Positions 15,765-24,369 of a stretch of DNA of 54,216 nucleotides are shown piece after piece. The position numbers and the translations under genes are program-made. Numbering within the stretch: the stretch's first letter is position 1; each line of letters begins with the position of its first letter. Origin of the DNA: Holophagaceae bacterium (GTDB lineage: Bacteria > Acidobacteriota > Holophagae > Holophagales > Holophagaceae); NCBI GenBank assembly GCA_017859995.1, contig JAFJUR010000008.1, forward strand, positions 1 to 54,216, given 5' to 3'. The notes under the pieces are model-generated. The model did not search any database and was not told the origin of the DNA. It worked only from the letters and a program-made list of their open reading frames with translations.

Positions 15765-17363
15765 ATGATCCATCAGCTGCTGCGCACCAAACCCATCGAG
15801 CAGATCCGCGCCAACACGGAGGAACCCGAACAGGGGAAGCTCCGGCGGACGCTCACCGCTTGGGACCTGGCCCTGCTGGGCGTGGGCGCCATCATCGGCG
15901 CGGGCATCCTCTCGGCCCTGGGCACGGGCCTGGCGGGGGGCTTCGACTCCACCTTCGGCGTCACGCGGCCCGCCGCCGGGCCGGCCCTCATCATCAGCTT
16001 CCTGATGACGGCACTGGCCTGCGGCTTCACTGCGCTCTGCTACGCCGAGTTCGCCAGCATGATTCCCGCTTCGGGCAGCGCCTACACCTACACCTACGCC
16101 ACCCTGGGCGAGCTGATGGCCTGGATCATCGGGTGGGACCTGCTGCTGGAATACGCCGTGTCCAACGTGGCGGTGGCCATCAGCTGGGGCAGCTACATGG
16201 ACAACCTGCTGCGGGGCCTGGGCCTGCACATCCCCCGCTGGCTGAGCATGGATCCGCGCACCATGATGTTCCCCACCGAGGCCTTCGCCGCCTCGCACCA
16301 GGGCGCGCTGCACTTCGCCGACAAGCTGCACTACCTGGCCCAGGCCAAGGCCGGCGCGCTCGACGGCGCGGCCGTCTTTCTCAACTGGGAGGTGCTGAAG
16401 ACGGCGCCCACCCTCGGCGGGCTGCCCCTGGGCATGAACCTGCTGGCCATGCTCATCACCATCGCCATCACCGCACTCTGCGTGTGGGGCGTGAAGGAAA
16501 GCGTCCGCGCCAACAACATCATGGTGACGGTGAAGGTGGTGCTGCTCCTCATGGTGATCGCCATCGGCGCCTTCTACGTGAAGCCGGAGAACTTCCACCC
16601 CTTCGCCCCCAACGGGTGGAAGGGCATCCAGGCGGGCGCGGCCATCATCTTCTTCGCCTTCATCGGCTTCGATGCCGTCAGCACCACGGCGGAAGAATGC
16701 CGGGATCCCTCCCGCGACATGCCCCGGGGCATCATCGGCAGCCTGATCATCTGCACGGTGATCTACGTGGGCGTCTGCACGGTGGTGGCGGGCATCCTTC
16801 CCTACAGCGCCTACCACGGCATCGCCGATCCCATCGCCCATGCCTTCACGGCCATCGGCATGAACCGGATCTCGGCCATCGTGAGCATCGGGGCCGTGGT
16901 GGCCCTGGGCAGCGCGCTGCTGGTCTACCAGATGGCCCAGCCCCGCATCTTCATGGTGATGAGCCGCGACGGCCTGCTGCCGCCCTGGTTCGGGACCGTC
17001 AGCCCCCGGTTCCGCACGCCCCTGAACGCGACCCTGCTCACCGGCGTCATCGTCCTGCTGCCCGCCGGGTTCATGAACATCGACGAGATCATCGAGCTGA
17101 CCAACATCGGCACCCTCTTCGCGTTCATCCTGGTCTGCGCGGGGATCCTGGTGCTGCGGGTCCGGCGACCCCTCGCCGAGCGGCGCTTCCGGGCGCCGGC
17201 GGTGTGGCTCACGGCTCCGCTCGGCATCGTGTTCTGCCTCTGGCTGGCTCTGGGCCTGCCGCGCCACACCTGGATCCGGTTCTGGATCTGGCTGGGCATC
17301 GGCCTCCTGGCCTATTTCCTGTACAGTGCGCGGCACAGCCGGCTCCGGGACCGGGCGGCCTGA
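15765..17363 (+). CDS. APC-family amino acid permease
   Basis: This protein of about 532 residues has roughly 12 membrane helices. The N-terminal block HQLLRTKPIEQI is followed by LTAWDLALLGVGAIIGAGI, the helix-1 signature of cationic amino acid/APC permeases. FASMIPASGSAYTYTYATLGELMAWIIGWDLLLEY matches the helix-3 region, and FFAFIGFDAVSTTAEECRDPSRDMPRGI the helix-6 and loop region. The substrate is probably an amino acid and cannot be specified. I start at the ATG preceded by AAGG rather than at the upstream ATGs at 15669 or 15741. It is divergent from DUF58; 15568-15764 shows no strong signal. Confidence 0.9.
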   Translation: MIHQLLRTKPIEQIRANTEEPEQGKLRRTLTAWDLALLGVGAIIGAGILSALGTGLAGGFDSTFGVTRPAAGPALIISFLMTALACGFTALCYAEFASMIPASGSAYTYTYATLGELMAWIIGWDLLLEYAVSNVAVAISWGSYMDNLLRGLGLHIPRWLSMDPRTMMFPTEAFAASHQGALHFADKLHYLAQAKAGALDGAAVFLNWEVLKTAPTLGGLPLGMNLLAMLITIAITALCVWGVKESVRANNIMVTVKVVLLLMVIAIGAFYVKPENFHPFAPNGWKGIQAGAAIIFFAFIGFDAVSTTAEECRDPSRDMPRGIIGSLIICTVIYVGVCTVVAGILPYSAYHGIADPIAHAFTAIGMNRISAIVSIGAVVALGSALLVYQMAQPRIFMVMSRDGLLPPWFGTVSPRFRTPLNATLLTGVIVLLPAGFMNIDEIIELTNIGTLFAFILVCAGILVLRVRRPLAERRFRAPAVWLTAPLGIVFCLWLALGLPRHTWIRFWIWLGIGLLAYFLYSARHSRLRDRAA

Positions 17364-17403
17364 GCGCCTTGCCCGGGCCCGTGAATCCGCGCATGCTTTC
17401 GGC

Positions 17404-18060
17404 ATGTTCACCGGCCTGATCCGTCACCTCGGCACCCTGGATTCCCGCGCGTCGCGGCCCGGGGGAGCCCGCCTCCGCATCGCCGCGCCGCCGGACCTCC
17501 TGGCACGGGCGGAACTGGGCGCGAGCATCGCGGTGAACGGCGTCTGCCTGACCAGCGTGGCGGTGGACGGCCGGGCCTGGGAGGCGGACCTCAGCGAGGA
17601 GACCCTGGCGAAGAGCACCCTGGGCCGCCTCGCCCCGGGCGCGGTCCTGCATCTAGAACCGGCGCTCCGCGTGGGCGAGCCGCTGGATGGCCACCTGGTC
17701 GCGGGTCACGTGGATGGCGTTGGACAGCTGCTGTCGCGCCCCCGGACGGAAGGCAGCGTGGATGAGGGCATCTGGCGCTTCGCCATGCCGCCGATCCTCG
17801 CGCCCATGATGGCGCCCAAAGGCTCTGTGGCGGTGGACGGCATCTCCCTCACGGTGGTGGACTGCGGCCACGACTGGTTCTCCGTGGCGCTCATCCCCGA
17901 GACGGTCACCCGCACCGCGCTGAACGGCCTGCGCCCCGGGGATCCCGTGAACCTCGAGGCCGATCCCGTCGGCCGCTTCGTGGCCCGGGCGCTGGCCCTC
18001 CGCGGCAGCGACGAGCGCCTGACTGCCTTTGCGCAGCGAGGGTGGGGGCAGCAGGGTTGA
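17404..18060 (+). CDS. ribE: Riboflavin synthase, alpha chain
   Basis: It dismutates two molecules of 6,7-dimethyl-8-ribityllumazine into riboflavin. The diagnostic N-terminus MFTGLI fixes the start. Two lumazine-binding repeats follow. Repeat one has SIAVNGVCLTSV and DLSEETLAKSTLG. Repeat two has GSVAVDGISLTVV and ALIPETVTRTAL, with GHVDGVG linking them. At 218 residues it has the family length. No other rib gene and no FMN riboswitch-like leader is visible; it stands 40 bases after the permease. Confidence 0.95.
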   Translation: MFTGLIRHLGTLDSRASRPGGARLRIAAPPDLLARAELGASIAVNGVCLTSVAVDGRAWEADLSEETLAKSTLGRLAPGAVLHLEPALRVGEPLDGHLVAGHVDGVGQLLSRPRTEGSVDEGIWRFAMPPILAPMMAPKGSVAVDGISLTVVDCGHDWFSVALIPETVTRTALNGLRPGDPVNLEADPVGRFVARALALRGSDERLTAFAQRGWGQQG

Positions 18061-18218
18061 GCATCGACCTGGCGTCTAGATTGAAGATGCTTGGGTGTGT
18101 AAAAAACGGGTATTCTCGCGTGCAAATCTTATGTTTCAGGGCTTGCCTGCCGTAGTCGTTTCTACGAGCCGCGCGGGCCTTTTCTGGGCCTGATCGCCGC
18201 GGCGCAAGGAGGCGGCGC
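18061..18218 (+). promoter_or_regulatory. Intergenic leader of the porin gene
   Basis: This 158-base gap is AT-richer near 18075-18135 (TTGAAG, a run of six A, TATTCT), so a promoter is likely there, but no -35/-10 pair is convincing. A CGTAG/CTACG hairpin lies near 18152-18167. AAGGAGG is a strong ribosome binding site before the porin ATG. Confidence 0.3.
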
Positions 18219-19439
18219 ATGTACAAGCCCGTTTGGATGACCGGAGTTCTCGCCGCCCTGGTGGGCGCGGTTCCTGGATCAGCGCAGGGCGCGGACCAGG
18301 ACATGTTCAAGTTCAGCGGCTTCGGCACCTTCGCGGCCGTCCACTCGAGCGAGAAGAACGCGGACTTCACCACCAACTTCTCGCAGCCCAAGGGCCCTGG
18401 TTTCACCCGCAGCACCGACCTGGGCCTGGATTCCAGGCTGGGGCTGCAGGTGGACCTTCGCTTCACGGAGCGCTTCTCCGCCGTGGTCCAGGCGATCGCG
18501 GAACGCCGCTACGACGACAGCTACGATCCCTACCTGAACATGGCTCACCTGAAGTTCCAGGCGCTGCCGGGCCTGGCCTTCCGGGCTGGCCGGATCCCCT
18601 ACTCCGCCTACCTGATCTCCGATTATCAGAAGGTCGGCTACGCCACGCCCTGGGCCCGGCCGCCCGTGGAGGTCTACCAGTTCAATCCGATCACCTTCGT
18701 GGACGGGGTTGATCTCACCTGGCAGGCCACCGCCGGGCCCGTGGCCTTCTCCGGGCAGGTACTCGGAGGCTCGACCATGGCCCGGGTGCCCAGCGCGGCC
18801 GGCGATGCGAAGTTCAAGGGCGATTCCCTTGGCTCCGTCAGCGTCGCCGCGGCTTACGGATCTGCCACCTTCCGGGTGTTCTACCTCCAGATGAAGGGCT
18901 CCTTCGACAGCTCGGCGGTGGACGGCCCGGCTGGGCCCTACGCGCTGCTGCGGACCCTGCCCCCGGCCTTCGGCGGCAACCCTGCGCTGGCAGACCAGTA
19001 CCAGATCAAGAAGGACCGGATCACCTACATCAGCCTCGGATACAACTACGACCCCGGCGACTGGTTCGTGATGGCCGAGGCCGCGCGGACCGGCGGGGAC
19101 GAAAACCAGCTGCTGCACACGACGGCGGGCTACGTGACCGGCGGCTACCGGTTCGGCGCCTGGACCCCCTACCTCACCGCGGGATGGAAGACGACCGACT
19201 CGCCCACGAGCCACGCCAATCCCATCGTCAACGCGATCGTCTCCGGCCAGGATCACGCGCAGAACAGCGTGGCCGTCGGCCTGCGTTGGGACTTCTACAA
19301 GAACCTCGCGGCCAAGGCCCAATTCGACCGCGTGAAGAACGCCACGGGTTCCTACGGGGCCCTCGTCAACATCCACCCGGGCTTCAAGACCGGCGAGACC
19401 TACAACCTCGCCACCCTCGCCCTCGACTTCGTTTTCTGA
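18219..19439 (+). CDS. Outer-membrane porin-like beta-barrel protein
   Basis: A signal peptide (residues ~1-25, ending GSAQGA) precedes alternating amphipathic strands with aromatic girdle residues. Examples are FKFSGFGTFAAVHSS, SRLGLQVDLRFTERFSAVVQAI, AFRAGRIPYSAYLISD and a C-terminal strand ending in ALDFVF, the terminal Phe expected for BAM insertion. The ~406 residues fit a 16-strand gram-negative porin. The substrate is unknown. The next gene, starting 13 bases later, is a small phosphate-binding-like periplasmic protein, which suggests anion uptake; this is an inference from position only. Confidence 0.82.
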   Translation: MYKPVWMTGVLAALVGAVPGSAQGADQDMFKFSGFGTFAAVHSSEKNADFTTNFSQPKGPGFTRSTDLGLDSRLGLQVDLRFTERFSAVVQAIAERRYDDSYDPYLNMAHLKFQALPGLAFRAGRIPYSAYLISDYQKVGYATPWARPPVEVYQFNPITFVDGVDLTWQATAGPVAFSGQVLGGSTMARVPSAAGDAKFKGDSLGSVSVAAAYGSATFRVFYLQMKGSFDSSAVDGPAGPYALLRTLPPAFGGNPALADQYQIKKDRITYISLGYNYDPGDWFVMAEAARTGGDENQLLHTTAGYVTGGYRFGAWTPYLTAGWKTTDSPTSHANPIVNAIVSGQDHAQNSVAVGLRWDFYKNLAAKAQFDRVKNATGSYGALVNIHPGFKTGETYNLATLALDFVF

Positions 19440-19452
19440 CGTGGAGCGCACC

Positions 19453-19881
19453 ATGAGAGCGAATGGCTTGTTTGGAATCCTCCTCGCGGGAACCTTGGGG
19501 ATGGCGGCGGCGACGGCGCAGGCCCAGGTGGTGGTGATCATCTCCACCAAGAACCCCATCTCGAAACTGACCGCGGACCAGGTGTCCCAGATCTTCCTGG
19601 GGCAGGCGAAGACCTTCTACACCGGGGCCATGTGCGAGCCGCTGGATCAGGCGGAAGGCTCCGGTGCGCGCAACGAGTTCTACCAGAAGGTGACGGGCAA
19701 GAACGCGGCCCAGCTGCGGGCCCACTGGTCCAAGCTCACCTTCTCGGGGAAGGCCCAGCCTCCGCAAGCCCTGGCCGGCAACCAGGCCGTGGTCAAGATG
19801 GTTGCCGACAATCCGAAGTTCATCGGCTATGTGGACAAGTCCGCCGTGGACGGCAGCGTCAAGGTCGTGCTGGCGCCCTGA
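19453..19881 (+). CDS. Mini periplasmic substrate-binding-like protein (PstS-like)
   Basis: A 142-residue secreted protein. The signal peptide ends around AQAQ. The next motifs are VVIISTKNPISKLTADQVSQIFLGQAKTF, GARNEFYQKVTG, LAGNQAVVKMVADNPKFIGYVD, characteristic of the small PBP-like phosphate-binding group. At this size it is only about one lobe of PstS, so classical two-lobe ligand trapping is unlikely. GGAG six bases before the ATG fixes the start; an in-frame GTG at 19441 lacks one. It is co-transcribed with the porin. Family members often sit alone, without an ABC transporter, as here. Confidence 0.8.
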   Translation: MRANGLFGILLAGTLGMAAATAQAQVVVIISTKNPISKLTADQVSQIFLGQAKTFYTGAMCEPLDQAEGSGARNEFYQKVTGKNAAQLRAHWSKLTFSGKAQPPQALAGNQAVVKMVADNPKFIGYVDKSAVDGSVKVVLAP

Positions 19882-19901
19882 GTCCTGGCCGCCCCGCTCC
19901 G

Positions 19902-19930
19902 AGCCCCCTGCGAAGGCGGGGGGCTTTCTA
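19902..19930 (+). terminator. Rho-independent terminator after the porin operon
   Basis: AGCCCCC (19902-19908) pairs with GGGGGCT (19919-19925) around a 10-base loop and is followed by TTCTATT. It lies 21 bases after the stop codon and reaches the smpB stop codon on the other strand. Confidence 0.7.
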
Positions 19931-20383
19931 TTCCCGCGAGCCCTTGCGGATGCGGTCCATCTCGCGTTTCTGCTCGCGCTGCTTCAGGGCCTCGCGCTTG
20001 TCGCCCACGGCCTTGCCTTCGGCCAGGGCCACCTTCACCTTGATCATGCCTTTTTCATTGAGGTAGATCGCCAGGGGGATGATGGTGAGGCCCTTGCGCA
20101 CGACCTTGGCGGTCATCTTGGTGATCTCGGCCTTGTGCAGCAGCAGCTTGCGGGCCCGCAGCGGGTCGTGGTTGGCGTAGGTGCCAAATTCGTAGGGCGA
20201 GATGTGGGCCTGCTTGAGCCAGAGCTCGCCGCCCACGGCATCCACATAGGCGTCCTGCAGCTGGCCCAGGCCCGCCCGCAGGGCCTTCACCTCGGTGCCC
20301 TGCAGCGAGATCCCCGCCTCCCAGGTCTCGAGGACGTGGTAGTTGTGGAAGGCCTTGCGGTTGCGGACGAGATCCTCGGACAT
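19928..20383 (-). CDS. smpB: SsrA-binding protein SmpB (tmRNA trans-translation)
   Basis: SmpB binds tmRNA and brings it to stalled ribosomes. The OB-fold signatures are present: RKAFHNYHVLETWEAGISLQGTEVKALR, SPYEFGTYANHDPLRARKLLLHK and VVRKGLTIIPLAIYLNEKG. The basic C-terminal tail (KREALKQREQKREMDRIRKG) becomes helical in the ribosome. The length of 151 is normal. On the minus strand TACACT ends only 6 bases before the ATG, so the mRNA may be nearly leaderless. It is divergent from dedA with 47 bases between them. No ssrA gene is in the window. Confidence 0.97.
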   Translation of the reverse strand: MSEDLVRNRKAFHNYHVLETWEAGISLQGTEVKALRAGLGQLQDAYVDAVGGELWLKQAHISPYEFGTYANHDPLRARKLLLHKAEITKMTAKVVRKGLTIIPLAIYLNEKGMIKVKVALAEGKAVGDKREALKQREQKREMDRIRKGSRE

Positions 20384-20389
20384 GCCACC

Positions 20390-20410
20390 AGTGTAGCCTC
20401 CCGGTAGACT
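20390..20410. promoter_or_regulatory. Divergent -10 boxes between smpB and dedA
   Basis: TACACT on the minus strand (20395-20390) points to smpB and TAGACT on the plus strand (20405-20410) to the DedA gene. They lie ten bases apart in a 47-base gap, so the two promoters probably compete. Neither has a clear -35. Confidence 0.35.
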
Positions 20411-20430
20411 GATCCTTTTGGGATGGCCCG

Positions 20431-21087
20431 ATGCTGCAGAAGATCCTCGCCCCCATCGTCGCCTGGATGGTGGCCGTCATGGCCGCCATGGGCCCCCTGG
20501 GCGTCATGCTGCTCATGGCCATCGAGAGCGCCTGCATACCGCTTCCGAGCGAGGTGATCATGCCCTTCGCGGGCTACCTGGCCTACAAGGGCCAGCTCAC
20601 CTTCTTCGGCCTGGGCGCGGGCAATCCTGTGGCGCAGATCTGGATCGCGGGGGTCTTCGGGGCGCTGGGCTGCAACCTGGGCAGCATTCCGGCCTACGAG
20701 GTGGGCGCCTGGGGCGGGCGGCGCGCCGTGGAGAAGTACGGCCGCTACATCTGGCTGCATACCGGGCACCTGGATCAGGCCCACCGGTTCTTCGAGCGCT
20801 TCGGCACCTGGGCCATCTTCATCGGCCGCCTGCTGCCCGTGGTGCGCACCTTCATCGCCCTGCCCGCGGGCATCGCGCGCATGAACCGCACCCGGTTTCA
20901 CATCTACACGTTCCTCGGCAGCCTCCCCTGGTGCCTCGCCCTCGCCTGGGTGGGCTTCAAGCTCGGCGAGAAGTGGAACACCCTGGGCGCCTACTTCCAC
21001 AAGCTGGACGCCGTCATCGGCGTGCTGATCCTTGCCGGGGTGGGCTGGTTCGTGTACGACCACTTCAAGAACCGGGCGAAAGGCTGA
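20431..21087 (+). CDS. DedA-family membrane protein
   Basis: This 218-residue inner-membrane protein belongs to the DedA (SNARE-associated/VTT) superfamily. Residues ESACIPLPSEVIMPFAGYLA form the first re-entrant loop with its conserved acid and prolines. FIGRLLPVVRTFIALPAGIARM carries the conserved arginines and the G-x-x-x-M-x-x-x-x-F block. A predicted final helix (residues ~190-210) ends at the C-terminus. Family members include undecaprenyl-phosphate and phospholipid flippases or transporters; which one this is cannot be told. Confidence 0.9.
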   Translation: MLQKILAPIVAWMVAVMAAMGPLGVMLLMAIESACIPLPSEVIMPFAGYLAYKGQLTFFGLGAGNPVAQIWIAGVFGALGCNLGSIPAYEVGAWGGRRAVEKYGRYIWLHTGHLDQAHRFFERFGTWAIFIGRLLPVVRTFIALPAGIARMNRTRFHIYTFLGSLPWCLALAWVGFKLGEKWNTLGAYFHKLDAVIGVLILAGVGWFVYDHFKNRAKG

Positions 21088-21102
21088 ACCGACAGGTTCG
21101 GC

Positions 21103-22200
21103 TCAGATCTCCTGGGCCAGCTTCAGCTCCAGGGCCCGGCGGCGTTCCGCGCGGGTGAGGAAGGTCACCGCCACCAGGACGAACCCGAGCGAGATCCAGT
21201 TCTGCAGGCTGGGGAGCTTGCTGCGGAACAGCCAGTGCCCGACCACCGTGGCCGTGGTGCCCGCCACCAGGGAGGTGAGCCGGTTCAGCAGACCCGTGAA
21301 GGTGGCCGTGCGGCCCTTGAACATGAAGATGAACACCGAGAAGAAGGCCACCAGGCCGAAGGCGATGCCCGAGAAGGCCGCCCAAAGCCAGCCCGGGGCG
21401 GGCTGCTGGATCGCGGCGATGAAATCCGCCACCTGCGGGGCTTCGAGCCAGCTCGGAAAGGCGCGGGGTCCGAGCAGGACGGCCAGGGCCATCAGCACCA
21501 TGGTCACGGAGGCTGAAATCTGCTCCAGGCCGAAGTACCCGGTGTTGTCCATGGGGGCGCCCTTGGGCCGGGTGTTCTTGAAGTAGTTCATGATGTAGAT
21601 GCGGATGGCATAGGCCGCGATGTAGCTCGTGAAGATGACCACGGCTGCCCGGTTGCGCAGGAAGGCGAAACCCCCGGTGTGCGACCCGAACAATTCAATG
21701 CAGGCCGCCAGCACTGCGAAGGCCACGGCCGCGTTCTCCTCCCAGTAGATCCGCTTCTGGAGGATGCCCTGGGCGATCTGGAGGCCATCCACCACCCGGC
21801 CGATGACGATCACGCTGGCCCGCATGATGACCATGGCCACCATCACCGAGATGGGCAGGGTGTACATGAGCGTGGTGGTGGGGATGATGATCGCCGTGCA
21901 GATGCCGCTGGGGACGATGTAGAGCAGTTCCGAGGGGAACGTCACCCCGCCTACCGTCACCAGGCGGATGGAGCGGATGCGGAACCACCCCAACGCCAGG
22001 ACAGGGATCAGGCAGGTGAGGTTGGCGCCCAGGGTGTTGTAACCCAGAAACGCGATGGCGTTCATGGGAGGCGTGCCGAGCGGGGTCTGCGGCGCGGCGG
22101 TGAAGGCCTTCACCACCAGGCCCGTGACGATGTAGGCGAGGTAGTAGCCCAGACACAACTGCAGGAGCCGCCCGGTGCTGCCTTCGGTGGTCTTCCACAT
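21103..22200 (-). CDS. Polytopic membrane protein of unknown function
   Basis: This 365-residue protein has about nine or ten hydrophobic helices. Examples are LCLGYYLAYIVTGLVVKAF, LTCLIPVLALGWF, LYIVPSGICTAIII, VAFAVLAACIELFG, FSGIAFGLVAFFSVFIFMF and ISLGFVLVAVTFL. The C-terminal half is vaguely like DMT/EamA transporters, but no firm signature is seen. There is no clear ribosome binding site. The gap upstream (22201-22385) holds a minus-strand TACACT at 22330-22325 and a CGCGGG/CCCGCG inverted repeat near 22348-22372. It converges on dedA with 15 bases between stop codons. Confidence 0.7.
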   Translation of the reverse strand: MWKTTEGSTGRLLQLCLGYYLAYIVTGLVVKAFTAAPQTPLGTPPMNAIAFLGYNTLGANLTCLIPVLALGWFRIRSIRLVTVGGVTFPSELLYIVPSGICTAIIIPTTTLMYTLPISVMVAMVIMRASVIVIGRVVDGLQIAQGILQKRIYWEENAAVAFAVLAACIELFGSHTGGFAFLRNRAAVVIFTSYIAAYAIRIYIMNYFKNTRPKGAPMDNTGYFGLEQISASVTMVLMALAVLLGPRAFPSWLEAPQVADFIAAIQQPAPGWLWAAFSGIAFGLVAFFSVFIFMFKGRTATFTGLLNRLTSLVAGTTATVVGHWLFRSKLPSLQNWISLGFVLVAVTFLTRAERRRALELKLAQEI

Positions 22201-22385
22201 GGCTCAGCGCCTGTGCGGCCGGGAGACCGCCTTCAAATTCCGCCGGAGGACGGGTGCACAACAGCCTGGCGCGGCATCACGAGTTCTCAACATGCGTCGA
22301 CTTCCTTCGCAGACGGAAGCACCAAGTGTAGGCGGGATGGAGCCTTCGCGGGTCGATTCGAACCCCCCGCGCCGGGATAGATCCC

Positions 22386-23348
22386 TTATCCCGCGAACCG
22401 GTCCGTCGCCGCGACCAGCGCGCGGGAGATGCCGGGTTCGTAGGCGCTGTGGCCGGCATCGGGGACGATGACGAGGTCGGCCTCGGACCAGGCCTTGGAG
22501 AGGGCCCAGGCGCTCTCGATGGGACAGACCATGTCGTAGCGGCCCTGGATGATGGCGCCGGGAATGCCCTTGAGGCGACCGGCATCCCGCAGCAGCTGGG
22601 CTTCGTCCATCCAGCCCTGGTTCAGGAAGTAGTGGCACTCGATGCGGGCGAAGGCGAGCGTCGTGGCCTCGTCGCCGTAGGAGGCGATGAAGTCGGGGTC
22701 GGGGACGAGCTTGCTGGTGGCGCCCTCCCAGATGCTCCAGGCCTTGGCGGCGGGCAGGTTCACGGCCGGGTCCTCGCTCAGCAGGCGCTTCGCGTAGGCC
22801 TGCAGGAAGTCGCCGCGCTCGCCCTCGGGGATGGCGTCGCGGTAGGGCTCCCAGGCATCCGGGAAGATGCGGCTGGCGCCCTCCTGGTAGAGCCAGTCCA
22901 CCTCGCGGCGGCGCAGCATGAAGATGCCGCGGAGGATCAGCTCGGTCACCCGCTCGGGATGCCGCTCTGCGTAGGCCAGGCCCAGCGTCGCCCCCCAGGA
23001 GCCCCCGAAGACCATCCAGCGTTCGATGCCCAGGTGCTCACGGATGCGCTCGATGTCGGCCACGAGATCCCAAGTGGAATTCTCGCGGACTTCGGCGTAC
23101 GGCGTGCTCTGGCCGCAGCCCCGCTGATCGAAGAGGATGATGCGGTACTTCGCGGGGTCGAAGTAGCGGCGATGCTTGGGGCTGGTGCCGCCCCCGGGGC
23201 CGCCGTGGAGGAAGACCACGGGCTTGCCGTCGGGATTGCCGCTCTCCTCCACGTGAAGCTCATGCAGATCCGAGACCTTCAGGCGCATCACGCGACGCGG
23301 CTCGATGGGCGGATAGAGCCAGCTGACGGGATCCTTGCGAAGCGACAT
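22386..23348 (-). CDS. pip: Proline iminopeptidase (alpha/beta hydrolase, S33)
   Basis: It releases N-terminal proline from peptides. The S33 signatures are complete: HGGPGGGTSPKHRRYFDP (oxyanion region), FDQRGCGQSTP, and nucleophile S117 in GGSWGATLGLAYAERHP. The likely acid is D272 (QGRYDMVCP) and the histidine H300 (DAGHSAYEP). At 320 residues it is typical, and there is no signal peptide. The ATG has GAAGGAGC upstream, so the longer frame to 23540 is not used; it runs through a repeat. The 133-base gap before it holds a large inverted repeat. Confidence 0.94.
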   Translation of the reverse strand: MSLRKDPVSWLYPPIEPRRVMRLKVSDLHELHVEESGNPDGKPVVFLHGGPGGGTSPKHRRYFDPAKYRIILFDQRGCGQSTPYAEVRENSTWDLVADIERIREHLGIERWMVFGGSWGATLGLAYAERHPERVTELILRGIFMLRRREVDWLYQEGASRIFPDAWEPYRDAIPEGERGDFLQAYAKRLLSEDPAVNLPAAKAWSIWEGATSKLVPDPDFIASYGDEATTLAFARIECHYFLNQGWMDEAQLLRDAGRLKGIPGAIIQGRYDMVCPIESAWALSKAWSEADLVIVPDAGHSAYEPGISRALVAATDRFAG

Positions 23349-23395
23349 GCGCGGCTCCTTCGATGGTGAGCACCTGGGATTGAGAACGTTCATTT

Positions 23396-23456
23396 TCACC
23401 ACCAAGACACCAAGGCACCAAGAACTGCCTCTTCTTTCCTGGTGTATTGGTGGTGA
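23396..23456. repeat. 17-base inverted repeat of CACCAAG type
   Basis: TCACCACCAAGACACCA (23396-23412) and TGGTGTATTGGTGGTGA (23440-23456) are inverted copies matching at 16 of 17, with a 27-base loop that itself contains another CACCAAG. A run of T follows on the plus strand (23457-23462). The flanking genes both run on the minus strand, so the T-run is on the wrong side for terminating them. Confidence 0.75.
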
Positions 23457-23481
23457 TTTTTTCCTTTGACCCCGGCGGGGG

Positions 23482-24369
23482 CTACACGAAGAACAGCGCC
23501 GCCGCGCCCGCCAGGGCCAGCAGGGTTCCGAGGATCGCATGGCCGCCCACCTTCTCCTTGAACAGGAGGTGGGAGATGGGCAGCAGGAGCACGGGGGAGA
23601 GGCTCATCAGGGTGGCGGCCACGCCCATGGGGGCCTTGGCGATGGCGATCAGGGAGAGCACCACCCCCAGCACCGGGCCTGTGAGGGCGCCGAGGCCGAT
23701 GAAGGCCGTGGCCCGGCCGTCGCGCAGCCTCGCCACGGTGCCGCGCAGGCTGCCCGTGACGCCGAAGTAGAGCAGGAGGGCCGCGCCGCCGGCGGTGACC
23801 CGGATGAGGTTCGCCGAGATCGGCGGGAAATCGCCCGCCAGGCCGAACTTGCTGAAGAGCAGGCCGATGGACTGGCCCATGGCCCCGCCGACACCCAGGA
23901 GGATGCCGCGCCAGAGGTGCGGATGGTTCTCGTGGTCGCCGCCGCCCCACACCACCCAGGCGATGCCGCCGAGGGTGACCACCATGGCGAGGAGCTTGGG
24001 CAGGCCGAGATCCTGACCGAGGAACAGCCAGGCCAGCAGGGCGCTGAAGATGGGCGAGAGCGTCATGAGCAGCATGGCCAGCCGCGCCCCGATGAGCACG
24101 AAGGCCTCGAACAGCACCGCGTCGCCCAGGGCGAAGCCGATGAGCCCTGAGACCGCCAGCCAGCCCAGCCGGGCGCCGCCGACCTGCACGGGGAAGAGGC
24201 TGCCGTAGAGGGCCAGGTGCAGCAGGAGGAGCGAGGCCCAGCCCATGAGCATGCGGCCCACGTTCACCGTGGTCGAGCCCACCCGGCGGCCCGCCACCGT
24301 GAAGCAGACGGAGTTCAGCGTCCAGCAGACCGAGGTGAGCAGGGCGGCGCTTTCGCCGAGGTATCTCAT
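23482..24369 (-). CDS. EamA/DMT-family transporter
   Basis: This 295-residue protein has the ten-helix EamA duplication. The first half runs from SAALLTSVCWTLNSVCF to LLAMVVTLGGIAWVVWG and the second from LWRGILLGVGGAMGQSIG to GTLLALAGAAALFFV. Each half ends in the family's conserved final-helix pattern (MLLMTLSPIFSALLAWLFLGQ and ATLMSLSPVLLLPISHLLFKE). It is probably a metabolite or amino acid exporter; the substrate is unknown. Its ATG overlaps the hemW stop by four bases (ATGA), the last step of a gmhA-DUF4124-hemW-EamA operon. Confidence 0.88.
   Translation of the reverse strand: MRYLGESAALLTSVCWTLNSVCFTVAGRRVGSTTVNVGRMLMGWASLLLLHLALYGSLFPVQVGGARLGWLAVSGLIGFALGDAVLFEAFVLIGARLAMLLMTLSPIFSALLAWLFLGQDLGLPKLLAMVVTLGGIAWVVWGGGDHENHPHLWRGILLGVGGAMGQSIGLLFSKFGLAGDFPPISANLIRVTAGGAALLLYFGVTGSLRGTVARLRDGRATAFIGLGALTGPVLGVVLSLIAIAKAPMGVAATLMSLSPVLLLPISHLLFKEKVGGHAILGTLLALAGAAALFFV

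Noticed and set aside
17404-18218. FMN riboswitch or attenuator associated with ribE
   Set aside because: No FMN-element conserved boxes are visible before ribE (40-base gap) or after it; only a small CGTAG/CTACG hairpin.
22340-22385. tRNA or tRNA 3' remnant on the minus strand (GGTTCGAATC resembles a T-loop)
   Set aside because: The flanking bases do not form a 5 bp T-stem, and no acceptor, D or anticodon arm can be built; it is better explained by a CGCGGG/CCCGCG inverted repeat.
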